DNA of 45,673 bases from Aestuariivirga sp. GTDB taxonomy: Bacteria > Pseudomonadota > Alphaproteobacteria > Rhizobiales > Aestuariivirgaceae. The notes below the pieces were generated by a model. That model worked only from the letters and a program-made list of their open reading frames with translations. It searched no databases and was not told where the DNA came from. The stretch is from NCBI RefSeq assembly GCF_020252405.1, contig NZ_JADCDA010000031.1, positions 1 through 45,673 of the forward strand, read 5' to 3'. Each line of letters opens with the position of its first letter. The first letter of the stretch is position 1. A program made the translations under genes and the position numbers. Positions 16,104 to 25,317 of this stretch are shown here, one piece after another.

Positions 16104-17131
16104 AGCTCGCGTCACTGAAGTCCGGCCGCGACGGGAGGCTGGTTGTCGTGTCGCGAGACCTCACACGCGCCACCCCGGCCCACAACATCGCCGATACGCT
16201 GCAGCAGGCTCTCGACAATTGGGAGAGGGCGGCCCCGCAACTGGCTGACCTTGCAGAACGGCTTGAACGCGACGCCGTTCCCAGTGTCCGCTTTCACGAG
16301 CATGCATGTGCCTCGCCCCTGCCGCGCGCCTTCCAGTGGATCGATGGATCCGCCTATGTAAACCACGTGGAACTCGTTCGCCGGGCCCGCGGTGCCGAAA
16401 TGCCAGCGAGCTTCTGGACCGATCCTCTGATGTACCAGGGCGGATCGGATTCCTTCCTCGCACCCCGTGACCCGGTCCTGATGGCGGATGAGGCCTGGGG
16501 CATCGACTTTGAAGGCGAAGTGGCCGTGGTGACGGACGATGTTCCCATGGGAGTGGCGCCGGCCGCGGCCCAAAGACACATCCGCCTCATCATGCTGGCG
16601 AATGACATCAGCCTCCGGAACCTCGTTCCCGCCGAACTCGCGAAGGGTTTCGGTTTCCTCCAGTCCAAGCCCTCCTCCGCCTTCTCTCCCGTGGCAGTGA
16701 CAAAGGACGAGCTCGGCGAGGCGTGGGACGGCGGCAAGGTCCATCTCGTGCTGATGGTCGATCTGAATGGCAAGCCTTTCGGCAGGGCAAATGCGGGCCT
16801 CGACATGACTTTCGACTTTCCGACGCTCATCGCTCATGCCGCGAAGACCCGTCCGCTCGCGGCTGGAACCATCGTGGGATCGGGCACGGTTTCGAACAGG
16901 AGCATCGAAGGCGGTCCGGGAAGGATGGTCGATCGGGGAGGTTGCGGATATTCCTGCATCGCCGAAATGCGGATGGCCGAAATCATCGCCGGAGGTAATG
17001 TCAGGACCGCCTTCCTCCGCTTTGGCGACATGGTGCGGATCGAGATGAAGGGAAGCGACGGACATTCCATATTTGGGGCCATCGAGCAGAGTGTCGGGCG
17101 ATATCGTCCGCGGAATGCCGACGGGATGTGA
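16100..17131 (+). CDS. fahA: Fumarylacetoacetate hydrolase family protein (fumarylacetoacetase)
   Basis: This 343-residue enzyme cleaves fumarylacetoacetate to fumarate and acetoacetate, the last step of homogentisate breakdown. Family features include [16 protein letters not shown] and ANDISLRN for metal and substrate binding, [14 protein letters not shown], and [12 protein letters not shown]. It is coupled to hmgA by a 4-nt ATGA overlap. Maleylacetoacetate isomerase, normally needed between the two, is not in this window and must be elsewhere unless another route is used. The gene symbol is given for function; the protein is of the bacterial short FAH type rather than the long eukaryotic type. 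Confidence 0.92.
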   Translation: MKLASLKSGRDGRLVVVSRDLTRATPAHNIADTLQQALDNWERAAPQLADLAERLERDAVPSVRFHEHACASPLPRAFQWIDGSAYVNHVELVRRARGAEMPASFWTDPLMYQGGSDSFLAPRDPVLMADEAWGIDFEGEVAVVTDDVPMGVAPAAAQRHIRLIMLANDISLRNLVPAELAKGFGFLQSKPSSAFSPVAVTKDELGEAWDGGKVHLVLMVDLNGKPFGRANAGLDMTFDFPTLIAHAAKTRPLAAGTIVGSGTVSNRSIEGGPGRMVDRGGCGYSCIAEMRMAEIIAGGNVRTAFLRFGDMVRIEMKGSDGHSIFGAIEQSVGRYRPRNADGM

Positions 17132-17612
17132 ATATATGCCGAAATGCTGGCCTGCTGACCGGTCAATCCGTATGATCGAACCCTGATTTGACTTCGGGTC
17201 ATGACATGGGCGAGCCTGCTGTCGTGTTTGTTTTGGAGCCGCCGCAGCGGGCGGCGCTGGAGCAGTTGGTTCGGGTGCGGGGCACGGGTCATGCTCTGGC
17301 GCGCCGGGCGCGGATTGCTCTTGCGGCGGCGGAGGGGATGCAGAACCAGGCGATCTGCGCGGTTGTCGACCCGGACGCCAATGCGCTTCGCCGTCTCCGG
17401 CATCGATGGGCTCTATGGTGAGCCGCGGTCCGGAACGCCGCGCGGGTGGACCGAAACGCCAGTCCAGTTCGCTGTTATTCTCGGCGAACGGTTCGCAGGC
17501 CGGTGAATGTCAACCGGCCCCGCGCACGGGATTCCTGACAGCCCCGAAAACTCACCTGCCTTACCCTTCGGGGCAAGCCCGGGCATGATGATTATGAGGA
17601 ACGCGGGCGCCC
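17132..17612. other. 481-bp gap with a decayed transposase fragment
   Basis: Apart from the IS630-type remnant at about 17206-17470 and a short shared repeat arm at 17577-17591, I see no gene here. It lies between fahA and the DUF4864 gene, which converge on it. Confidence 0.6.
17206..17470 (+). pseudogene. IS630-family transposase remnant, 5' part only, frameshifted
   Basis: Frame 1 gives EPPQRAALEQLVRVRGTGHALARRARIALAAAEGMQNQAIC, which is the N-terminal helix-turn-helix region of IS630/Tc1-like transposases. At about 17370-17380 the match switches to the next frame (RFAVSGIDGLYGEPRSGTPRG), the following block of the same family. The connecting residues (usually NTVxxWRRR) are partly deleted. 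The catalytic DDE domain is absent. It is therefore a dead 5' fragment of an old insertion. No intact inverted repeats or target duplication are visible. Confidence 0.72.
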
Positions 17613-18038
17613 TCAGGCGCTGGTGTCCGGCGCCCGCACCAGCGCGCAGCCGTTGATCTGCCAGGTTCCGTCCGGCTGGCGCTCCATGGTGTAGATGGCC
17701 TCGTAGGTCATCCCGTCGGGCCCCACGATGGTGACCCGCTGGATGGGCCGTCCGGAGGCGGAGAAGCCGGCCTTGCCGAAGCTGAAGGACTGGGGGCGGT
17801 AGACCGGCCGGTAGCCCTGCTTCACCATGGCCATGAAGCGGTCGGGGTCCGGGAAAATCTGGCGGATCATCGGGGCCGCATGGCTGTAGGCGCGGGCTTG
17901 GTCATCGGCCCGGAAGGCGGCGATCTGATCGGCGATCACGGCGCGGAAATCCGCTTCGTCCTGGGCGGAGAGCGATTCTGCCCGGGCAGGGAGCGCGAAT
18001 GTCAGAAAGGCGGCGAAAAGGCACATGATGAGGCGCAT
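17613..18038 (-). CDS. DUF4864 domain-containing exported protein
   Basis: This 141-residue protein has an N-terminal signal peptide ([22 protein letters not shown], cleavage about residue 21). The mature part ([49 protein letters not shown]...) matches the DUF4864 family, which has an NTF2-like look and no known function. The ATG at 18038 is chosen because it starts the signal peptide; the frame extends to 18071 without family support. It is divergent from the cox operon and may share its promoter gap, but nothing links it to CO oxidation. Confidence 0.82.
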   Translation of the reverse strand: MRLIMCLFAAFLTFALPARAESLSAQDEADFRAVIADQIAAFRADDQARAYSHAAPMIRQIFPDPDRFMAMVKQGYRPVYRPQSFSFGKAGFSASGRPIQRVTIVGPDGMTYEAIYTMERQPDGTWQINGCALVRAPDTSA

Positions 18039-18294
18039 GGCAGCATCCGTTGGCTGGAGGGTTTGGGACATTTACGCCTCGGCAGCTGCGGCGGATTGGC
18101 ATGTGCACTGCAACATCGTTGAAACATATGACTTTTTGCTTTGCCGCAGGGCCTGCAGCACCCTTGACGGTTGGGAATTCGCGGTTGAGTATGCGTTCCG
18201 GCAATCACAGAATTCCACGGCACCGGGCAGGGGGCGCAGGACGGCGCGTCTGTGCAGAAACCGGGCCGGGGGAGTCCAAACCGGGAGGACCCAT
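18039..18294. promoter_or_regulatory. Upstream region of the cox operon
   Basis: This 256-bp divergent gap between the DUF4864 gene and coxS must hold the cox operon promoter. A TTGACG box lies near 18162 with TATGCG about 20 bp downstream, but the spacing is too long to call a sigma-70 promoter firmly. A GGGAGGA ribosome-binding site precedes coxS at about 18284. No regulator gene adjoins it. Confidence 0.35.
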
Positions 18295-18759
<465 letters not shown>

Positions 18760-18778
18760 TCCTGGGAGGACCGAAGAT

Positions 18779-21145
18779 ATGGATAACGGAACTGGCATCG
18801 GCGCCCGCGTCAAGCGCAAGGAAGACCATCGCTTCCTCACCGGCAAGGGCAATTACACCGACGACATCAACCTGCCCAGGCAGACCTACGCCTATTTCGT
18901 GCGCAGCCCGCATGCGCATGCCACCATCAAGAAGATCGACACGTCCACCGCCAGGACGATGCCGGGCGTCGTCGGCGTCTTCACCGGCGAGGACGTGGCG
19001 GCCACCAAGCTGGGCGGCCTGATCTGCGGCTGGATGATCCACTCGAAGGACGGCTCGCCGATGAAGGCCGGGCCGCACCCGATCCTGGCGCTCGGCAAGG
19101 TGCGCTATGTCGGTGACCACGTGGCCGTCGTCATCGCCGAAACGCGCGAGCAGGCCAAGGCCGCCGCCGCGGCGGTGGATGTCGAATACGGCGTGCTGCC
19201 GCATGTCGTCGACGTCGCCGAGGCCATGGGCCACAAGGCGCAGGTTCATGATGTGGCGCCGGACAACCGCGTCTATAACTGGTCGATCGGCGACGAGGCC
19301 GCCACCGACGCCGCCTTCAAGCGCGCCGCGCATGTGACCAGGATCGACCTGGTCAACAACCGCCTGATCCCCAACGCCATGGAACCGCGCGCGGCCATTG
19401 GCTACTATGACACGGGTGCGGAGCATTACACGCTCTACACCACCAGCCAGAACCCGCATGTGGCGCGCCTCGTGATCTCGGCCTTCCATGGCCTGGCGCC
19501 CGAGCACAAGCTGCGCGTGGTCGCCCCGGACGTGGGCGGCGGCTTCGGCTCCAAGATCTTCATCTATGCCGAAGAGGTGGTCTGCGTCTGGGCCTCCAAA
19601 TTCGTCGGCGGCCGCCCGGTGAAGTGGACGGCCGAGCGCACCGAGAGCTTCCTTGCCGACGCGCATGGCCGCGACCACGTCACCCATGCCGAAATGGCGA
19701 CGGACGCATCGGGCAAGATCATCGGCTTCAAGGTCCACACCAAGGCGGCGATGGGAGCGTATCTCTCCACCTTCTCGTCCTGCGTGCCGACCTATCTTTA
19801 CGCCACGCTGCTGTCTGGCCAGTACAACATCCCCAATATTTATGCCGAGGTGGACGCGCTTTACACCAACACCGCGCCGGTTGACGCCTATCGCGGCGCC
19901 GGCCGTCCGGAAGCCACTTACGTGGTGGAGCGCATCGTCGAAACCGCGGCGCGCGAACTGAAGATGGACCCGGCCGAATTCCGCCGGAAGAACTTCGTCA
20001 CCCAGTTCCCGCACCAGACGCCGGTCATCATGTGCTATGACGCGGGCGATTATGCGGCCACCCTCGACAAGGCGCTGGAGATTGCCGACGTGAAGGGCTT
20101 CGCGGCGCGCAAGGCGGCCTCGGCCGCCAGGGGCAACTTCCGGGGCCTGGGCTACTCGGCCTATATCGAAGCCTGCGGCATCGCACCGTCCGCGGCGGTG
20201 GGTTCGCTGGGCGCCGGTGTGGGCCTGTGGGAGTCTGCGGAAGTGCGCGTCAACCCGGTCGGCACGGTGGAGATCCTCACCGGTTCCCACAGCCATGGCC
20301 AGGGCCACGAGACGACCTTCGCGCAGCTCGTGTCGGACCGCCTCGGCATCGACATCAACAATGTGTCGATCGTCCATGGCGACACCGACAAGGTGCAGTT
20401 CGGCATGGGCACCTATGGCTCGCGCTCGGGTGCTGTCGGCATGACGGCGGTGGCCAAGGCCCTCGACAAGATCGAGGCCAAGGCCAAGCGCATCGCCGCG
20501 GCCGTGATGGAGTCTTCGCCCGACGACGTCGAGTTCAGGAACGGCGCCTTCACGGTGAAGGGCACGGACAAGAAGATGGCCTTCGGCGAAGTGGCGCTGT
20601 CGGCCTATGTGGCGCACAAGTTCAACTCGGCCCAGATCGAGCCGGGCCTGAAGGAGTCCGCCTTCCATGACCCGTCGAACTTCGTCTTCCCGGCCGGCGT
20701 GCACATCGCCGAAATCGAGATCGACGGCGACACCGGAGTGACCACGGTCGTGAACTATACCGCGGTCGACGACTTCGGCAATGTCATCAACCCGATGATC
20801 GTCGAAGGCCAGGTGCATGGCGGAATTACCCAGGGCATCGGCCAGGCGCTGGCCGAAGGGGCTGTCTATGACAAGGAGTCGGGCCAGCTGCTGACCGGCT
20901 CCTACATGGATTACCAGATGCCGCGCGCGGCGGACGTTCCGTCCTACAAGCTGGGCTTCACCTGCACGCCGTGCCCGTCGAACCCGCTCGGCATGAAGGG
21001 TTGCGGCGAGGCCGGCGCCATCGCCTCTCCGGCGGCCGTGATGAACGCGGTGACGGACGCGCTGGGCGTGGTGGACGTGCCTATGCCGGCAACGCCGCAC
21101 GTGGTGTGGAAGCAGATGCGGCACCTCAAGAAGGCCGCGGAATAA
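18779..21145 (+). CDS. coxL: CODH-like molybdenum hydroxylase, large subunit, form II
   Basis: This 788-residue catalytic subunit binds the molybdopterin cofactor. Family blocks are GGGFGSK near residue 257, the active-site loop AYRGAGR at 370-376, HGQGHETTF near 507, and KGCGEAGA with the catalytic base Glu744. True (form I) CO dehydrogenases carry AYxCSFR with the cysteine of the Mo-Cu centre. This protein has Gly-Ala instead, so it is a form II or CODH-like enzyme whose physiological substrate is uncertain. It lies 19 nt after coxS and 18 nt before coxM. A minus-strand frame of 1057 codons opposite it is a shadow caused by GC-rich codon use. Confidence 0.94.
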   Translation: MDNGTGIGARVKRKEDHRFLTGKGNYTDDINLPRQTYAYFVRSPHAHATIKKIDTSTARTMPGVVGVFTGEDVAATKLGGLICGWMIHSKDGSPMKAGPHPILALGKVRYVGDHVAVVIAETREQAKAAAAAVDVEYGVLPHVVDVAEAMGHKAQVHDVAPDNRVYNWSIGDEAATDAAFKRAAHVTRIDLVNNRLIPNAMEPRAAIGYYDTGAEHYTLYTTSQNPHVARLVISAFHGLAPEHKLRVVAPDVGGGFGSKIFIYAEEVVCVWASKFVGGRPVKWTAERTESFLADAHGRDHVTHAEMATDASGKIIGFKVHTKAAMGAYLSTFSSCVPTYLYATLLSGQYNIPNIYAEVDALYTNTAPVDAYRGAGRPEATYVVERIVETAARELKMDPAEFRRKNFVTQFPHQTPVIMCYDAGDYAATLDKALEIADVKGFAARKAASAARGNFRGLGYSAYIEACGIAPSAAVGSLGAGVGLWESAEVRVNPVGTVEILTGSHSHGQGHETTFAQLVSDRLGIDINNVSIVHGDTDKVQFGMGTYGSRSGAVGMTAVAKALDKIEAKAKRIAAAVMESSPDDVEFRNGAFTVKGTDKKMAFGEVALSAYVAHKFNSAQIEPGLKESAFHDPSNFVFPAGVHIAEIEIDGDTGVTTVVNYTAVDDFGNVINPMIVEGQVHGGITQGIGQALAEGAVYDKESGQLLTGSYMDYQMPRAADVPSYKLGFTCTPCPSNPLGMKGCGEAGAIASPAAVMNAVTDALGVVDVPMPATPHVVWKQMRHLKKAAE

Positions 21146-21163
21146 GGCGGGAGGACCAGACAC

Positions 21164-21952
21164 ATGGAAAACTTCAATTACCATCGCCCCGCCTCGGTTG
21201 ACGATGCGGTCAAGGCAGCCACGGCCAGGCCCGACGCCAAATATATGTCGGGCGGCATGACGCTGATCCCCACGATGAAGCAGGGCCTCGCGTCGCCCTC
21301 CGACATCATCGACCTCGGTGCGCTGAAGAACAGCGGCATATCGGTCGGCGCCACCGTGGTCATCAAGGCGGGTACCACGCACGCCGAGGTGGCCCACAGC
21401 GCCGAGGTCAGGAAGGCGATCCCGGCGCTGGCGGCGCTTGCCGGCGGCATCGGCGACCCGCATGTGCGCAACAAGGGCACGATCGGCGGTTCGGTCACCA
21501 ACAATGATCCGGCGGCGGACTATCCCTCCGCCTGCCTCGGTCTCGGCGCCACGATCCACACCAATGCCCGCAAGATCAGGGCCGAGGACTTCTTCACCGG
21601 CATGTTCTCGACCGCGCTGGAAGACGGTGAGGTGATCACGGCGGTTGAGTTCCCGATCCCGAGGAAGGCGGGTTATGCCAAGTTCCCCAACCCGGCCTCG
21701 CGCTATGCCATGGTCGGCGTCTTCGTGGCGGACACCGCTGACGGCCCGCGCGTGGCGGTGACTGGCGCGGGTGCGGGCGTGTTCCGCGCCTCCGCGCTGG
21801 AAGCCGCACTTGGCAAGGGCTTCGATTCCGCCTCGCTGACCGGCACCCCGGTGCCCGCCAAGGACCTCAACAACGACCTGCACGCCTCCGCCGAATACCG
21901 CGCGCACCTGATCACGGTCATGGCGAAGCGCGCCGTCGACGCGGCGAAGTAG
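21164..21952 (+). CDS. coxM: CODH-like molybdenum hydroxylase, medium FAD-binding subunit
   Basis: This 262-residue FAD subunit passes electrons from the iron-sulfur subunit to the quinone pool or another acceptor. It shows the FAD-binding SGGMTLIP near residue 30 and AGGIGDPHVRNKGTIGGSV at about 91-109, both standard for the CoxM/CutM family, then the C-terminal CO-dehydrogenase flavoprotein domain. It ends with a Rho-independent terminator 17 nt downstream, which separates the structural genes S-L-M from the maturation genes that follow. Confidence 0.95.
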   Translation: MENFNYHRPASVDDAVKAATARPDAKYMSGGMTLIPTMKQGLASPSDIIDLGALKNSGISVGATVVIKAGTTHAEVAHSAEVRKAIPALAALAGGIGDPHVRNKGTIGGSVTNNDPAADYPSACLGLGATIHTNARKIRAEDFFTGMFSTALEDGEVITAVEFPIPRKAGYAKFPNPASRYAMVGVFVADTADGPRVAVTGAGAGVFRASALEAALGKGFDSASLTGTPVPAKDLNNDLHASAEYRAHLITVMAKRAVDAAK

Positions 21953-21968
21953 GCCTGACGATTGCGTG

Positions 21969-22001
21969 AAAAAGGCCCGCGCATTGGTCGCGGGCCTTTT
22001 T
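21969..22001 (+). terminator. Rho-independent terminator after coxM
   Basis: The arms AAAAAGGCCCGCG and CGCGGGCCTTTTT form a perfect stem with a 7-nt loop and a T-run. It should end or reduce transcription between coxM and coxD. Confidence 0.88.
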
Positions 22002-22023
22002 CAGTTTCGCGCCACCCCCAATG

Positions 22024-22053
22024 CCGTCATCCCGGCGAAAGCCGGGATGACGG
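22024..22053. repeat. Palindromic repeat family C, copy 1
   Basis: CCGTCATCCCGGC and GCCGGGATGACGG are perfect 13-bp arms around GAAA. A close copy lies at 24274-24303. This hairpin type is widespread between genes in many proteobacteria. Confidence 0.85.
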
Positions 22054-22086
22054 TCAGGGGGTAGGACCCCGAGAGGAAAGTGAAGC

Positions 22087-23010
22087 ATGACAAAAACAGT
22101 GCCCACCAGCATCGACGAGACCGTGAAGCTCCTCGGTTCGACGGGCTACATCGCGGGGCGCGGCCTCGCGACGGTCGTTTTCCTCTCCCTCAGGATGGGC
22201 CGGCCCTTGTTTCTTGAGGGCGAGGCGGGCGTCGGCAAGACCGAGATCGCCAAGGTGCTGGCCGAAGCGCTGGGCCGCAAGCTCATCCGCCTGCAGTGCT
22301 ATGAGGGCCTCGACGTCAACTCGGCCGTCTATGAATGGAACTATTCCGCCCAGATGATCGAGATCCGCCTGGCCGAAGCGGCGGGCGAGCTCGACCGGGA
22401 GCGATTGGGCAACGATATCTTCGCGGACAAGTTCCTCATCAGGCGCGCGCTGTTGCAGGCGCTCGAAGCGCCCGCGGGCCAGGCCCCGGTGCTGCTCATC
22501 GACGAGCTGGACCGCACGGATGAGGCCTTCGAGGCCTTCCTGCTCGAAGTGCTCTCGGATTTCCAGGTGACGATCCCCGAGCTCGGCACCATCAAGGCGG
22601 AAGAACCGCCCATCGTCATCATCACCTCCAACCGCACCCGCGAAGTCCATGACGCGCTGAAGCGGCGCTGCCTCTATCACTGGGTGGGCTACCCGGATGC
22701 GGGGCGCGAGCTTGAGATCGTCAAGGCCCGCCGCCCCAGGGCGCCGGACGCGCTGGCCCGGGAGGTCGTGCTCTTCGTCCAGTCGCTGCGCGGCGGCGAT
22801 CTTTACAAGGCACCAGGGGTGGCCGAGACGCTGGACTGGGTGACGGCCCTGCACGAACTCGACTCGCTTTCGCTCGACCCGCAGATGGTGAACGACACGC
22901 TGGGCGTGCTCTTGAAGTACCAGGACGACATCAGCCGCATGCAGGGCAGCGAGGCCAAGCGCATCCTCGACCAGATCAAGGATGAAATCCGGACCATGTC
23001 GCATACATAA
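22087..23010 (+). CDS. coxD: MoxR-type AAA+ ATPase CoxD
   Basis: This 307-residue MoxR-family AAA+ ATPase has Walker A GEAGVGKTE at about residues 45-53, Walker B LLIDELD and sensor 1 ITSNRTRE. CoxD is a chaperone-like ATPase that, with the VWA protein CoxE, matures the metal centre of CO dehydrogenase in Afipia (Oligotropha) carboxidovorans. Its presence beside a form II enzyme suggests that this Mo-hydroxylase also needs ATP-driven maturation. It follows the terminator and palindrome C and is 5 nt from coxE. Confidence 0.92.
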   Translation: MTKTVPTSIDETVKLLGSTGYIAGRGLATVVFLSLRMGRPLFLEGEAGVGKTEIAKVLAEALGRKLIRLQCYEGLDVNSAVYEWNYSAQMIEIRLAEAAGELDRERLGNDIFADKFLIRRALLQALEAPAGQAPVLLIDELDRTDEAFEAFLLEVLSDFQVTIPELGTIKAEEPPIVIITSNRTREVHDALKRRCLYHWVGYPDAGRELEIVKARRPRAPDALAREVVLFVQSLRGGDLYKAPGVAETLDWVTALHELDSLSLDPQMVNDTLGVLLKYQDDISRMQGSEAKRILDQIKDEIRTMSHT

Positions 23011-23015
23011 GGGCC

Positions 23016-24374
23016 ATGCAGAACCCGTTCTCAACCCCCGCCAACCAGAACCGGCGCCCGCTGTCGGGCCGCCTGGCGGAGAACATCATGCATTTCGCCC
23101 GGGTGCTGCGCGAGGCGGGTATCCCCGCCGGGCCGGGTGCGGTGATCGATGCGCTCGATGCCGCAATGTCGGGCTCGCTGCGCACGCGCGATGACTTCTA
23201 CTGGACGCTGCATGCCGTCTTCGTGAAGCGGCGCGATCAGAACGAGGTGTTCGACCAGGCCTTCCACGTGTTCTGGAAGAAGCCCAAGATGCTGGAGCAG
23301 CTGATGCAGCTGTTCTTCCACCAAATCGCCCGCAACACGCCGGAGGAGGCGAAGAAAGCCGGTTTCCGCCGCCTCGCCGAGGCGATGTTCGACCAGCAGC
23401 AAACCCAGGGCCAGCAGCGCCAGAGGAAGGACGAGCTGGAGCTCGACGCCAGCTTCACGGCCTCGGCCGATGAATTTCTGCGCCGCAAGGACTTCGAGCA
23501 GATGACGGTGGCGGAGCAGGCGCAGGCGAAGCAGGCCATCGCCAGGCTGCGCATGCACCGCACCTTGATCATGACAAGGCGGTGGCAGCGCGCGCCAGGG
23601 GGTGCTGCCATCGACATGCGCCGCACGCTCAGGGCTTCGATGCGGGCGGGTGGCCAATTCATCGGCCTCGCACGGCGCGAGAAGCAGTGGCATGAGCCGC
23701 CGCTTGTCGTGCTGTGCGACATTTCCGGCTCATGCTCCAACTATTCGCGCATGTTCCTCCACTTCCTCCACGCGCTCGGCAATGACCGGGACCGGGTGCA
23801 TGTCTTCCTCTTCGGCACAAGGCTCACCAACGTCACGCGCGCGCTGAAGCGGCGCGACGTCGACGAGGCGATGGCCAGGGTCTCCGGCGCCGTGAGGGAC
23901 TGGTCCGGCGGCACGCGCATCGGCGCCACGCTCAGGGACTTCAACTATCACTGGGCCCGCCGCGTGCTGACGCAAGGGGCGCATGTTCTGATCATGACCG
24001 ATGGCCTCGACCGCGAGGATGTGCATGTGCTGGAGCATGAGATGCAGCGCCTCAGGCGGCAGTCCAGGCGCATCACCTGGCTCAATCCGCTGCTGCGCTT
24101 CGACGGTTTCCAGGCCCTGGCCGGCGGGGTGCGCGCCATGATGCCCTATGTCGATGAGTTCCGCCCGGTGCATTCGCTGGACAGCCTGCGCGACCTGTCA
24201 GCCGCCCTTGCCGGGGCGCCGGGGCCGGAGCATGATCCGAAGAAGTGGCTTCAGCAGGTCTCACCCCCACCTTCCGTCACGCCGGCTTTCGCCGGGATGA
24301 CGGCACAAACCGAAGGAGCCCGGTCATGGCCGCATCCGATCACACCATCCTCGAACAGGCCGCTGACTGGCTGA
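23016..24374 (+). CDS. coxE: VWA domain-containing protein CoxE, with repeat-derived C-terminal tail
   Basis: This 452-residue CoxE-like protein has a C-terminal von Willebrand A domain with the MIDAS motif DISGS at residues 235-239. It works with CoxD in maturation of the Mo-hydroxylase. The family-like part ends near residue 415 (DPKKWLQQV). The frame then runs through a palindromic repeat (family C) and on into the next gene, adding about 37 residues rich in Pro and Ser, and stops 49 nt inside the xdhC-like gene. This tail is probably new, created when the repeat replaced the original stop. Confidence 0.9.
   Translation: MQNPFSTPANQNRRPLSGRLAENIMHFARVLREAGIPAGPGAVIDALDAAMSGSLRTRDDFYWTLHAVFVKRRDQNEVFDQAFHVFWKKPKMLEQLMQLFFHQIARNTPEEAKKAGFRRLAEAMFDQQQTQGQQRQRKDELELDASFTASADEFLRRKDFEQMTVAEQAQAKQAIARLRMHRTLIMTRRWQRAPGGAAIDMRRTLRASMRAGGQFIGLARREKQWHEPPLVVLCDISGSCSNYSRMFLHFLHALGNDRDRVHVFLFGTRLTNVTRALKRRDVDEAMARVSGAVRDWSGGTRIGATLRDFNYHWARRVLTQGAHVLIMTDGLDREDVHVLEHEMQRLRRQSRRITWLNPLLRFDGFQALAGGVRAMMPYVDEFRPVHSLDSLRDLSAALAGAPGPEHDPKKWLQQVSPPPSVTPAFAGMTAQTEGARSWPHPITPSSNRPLTG
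24274..24303. repeat. Palindromic repeat family C, copy 2, inside the coxE 3' end
   Basis: The arms CCGTCACGCCGGC and GCCGGGATGACGG differ from perfect complement at two bases and surround TTTC. It is the same element as at 22024-22053, here in reverse orientation and translated as part of coxE. Confidence 0.85.
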
Positions 24375-24649
24375 AACAGGGCCGCAGGGTGGCGCTCGCA
24401 ACCGTCGTCGAGACCTGGGGCTCGGCTCCGCAGCCCATCGGCAGCCAGCTGGTGATCGACGCGGAGGGCAATTTCTTCGGCTCCGTCTCCGGCGGCTGCG
24501 TGGAGGGCGCGGTGGTGACCGAGGCCATCGACATCATCGCGTCCGGCAAGCCCAGTCTGCTGCAGTTCGGCGTGGCGGACGAGACGGCCTGGAAGGTGGG
24601 CCTCGCCTGCGGCGGCCGCATCGGCGTCTATGTGGAGCCCATCGCTTGA
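24326..24649 (+). CDS. XdhC/CoxI family protein, N-terminal domain
   Basis: This 107-residue protein corresponds to the XdhC_CoxI domain alone: QGRRVALATVVETWGSAPQPIGSQLVI followed by SVSGGCVEGAVV and GLACGGRIGVYVEP. XdhC proteins bind and protect molybdopterin and hand a sulfurated cofactor to xanthine-dehydrogenase-type enzymes. AAGGAG lies before the ATG at 24326. The start is within the tail of coxE, and the stop overlaps the next gene (TTGA), so the C-terminal half is encoded separately but in a coupled way. Confidence 0.9.
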   Translation: MAASDHTILEQAADWLKQGRRVALATVVETWGSAPQPIGSQLVIDAEGNFFGSVSGGCVEGAVVTEAIDIIASGKPSLLQFGVADETAWKVGLACGGRIGVYVEPIA

Positions 24650-25314
24650 AGCGCGACCTCCTCGAACAGCTGCTGGCCGCCCGCGCCAACCGCCAGGCAG
24701 TGGCGCTGATCACCAACCTCGGCACGGGCGAGCAGCGCATCGTGCCGCGCGGCGCAGCGGCGGCCGACCCGTTGGCGCAGAAGCTGGATGAGGCCTTCCG
24801 CTTCGACCAGCCGGGCAGCCATGAGGGGCATTTCATCAACATTCACAATCCGCCGCTCAGGCTCGTCATCATCGGCGCGGTCCACATCGCGCAGAGCGTC
24901 ATCCCGATCGCCCGGCAGCTGGGTTACGACGTGACGGTCATCGACCCGCGCGGGGCCTTCGCAACCGGCGCGCGCTTCCCCGGCATCGCACTTCATGCCG
25001 AATGGCCGGACGAGGTGATCCCGCGGTTGGGCCTTGACCCGCGCACCGCCCTGATCGCGCTCACCCATGATCCGAAGATCGACGACCCGGCGCTCCACGC
25101 GGCGCTTGAGTCGGAGGTGTTCTATATTGGCGCGCTGGGCTCCAGGAAGACGCAGGCCTCGCGCGCCCAGCGGCTGAAGGATGCGGGCTTCGGCGACGGT
25201 CAGATCGCGCGCATCCATGGGCCCATCGGCCTCAGCATCGGGGCCAGGGGCGCGCCGGAGATCGCCGTGTCGATCATGGGCGAGGTCACCCGTTGCCTGC
25301 GGCTGGGCGGCTGA
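24646..25314 (+). CDS. XdhC family protein, C-terminal Rossmann domain
   Basis: This 222-residue protein has a short N-terminal stretch, then the XdhC Rossmann domain: LRLVIIGAVHIAQ (nucleotide-binding strand and loop), YDVTVIDPRGAFAT, TALIALTHDPKIDD and FYIGALGSRKTQASR, ending in GAPEIAVSIMGEVTRC. With the preceding small gene it rebuilds a complete XdhC chaperone. It starts at a TTG that overlaps the previous TGA. It is followed after 3 nt by the molybdopterin-binding/MobA fusion, so cofactor handling genes are tightly grouped. Confidence 0.9.
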   Translation: MKRDLLEQLLAARANRQAVALITNLGTGEQRIVPRGAAAADPLAQKLDEAFRFDQPGSHEGHFINIHNPPLRLVIIGAVHIAQSVIPIARQLGYDVTVIDPRGAFATGARFPGIALHAEWPDEVIPRLGLDPRTALIALTHDPKIDDPALHAALESEVFYIGALGSRKTQASRAQRLKDAGFGDGQIARIHGPIGLSIGARGAPEIAVSIMGEVTRCLRLGG

Positions 25315-25317
25315 TCC

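Noticed and set aside
18779-21145. True aerobic CO dehydrogenase (form I)
   Set aside because: The active-site loop is AYRGAGR, without the Cys of AYxCSFR, and the gene order is S-L-M rather than M-S-L.
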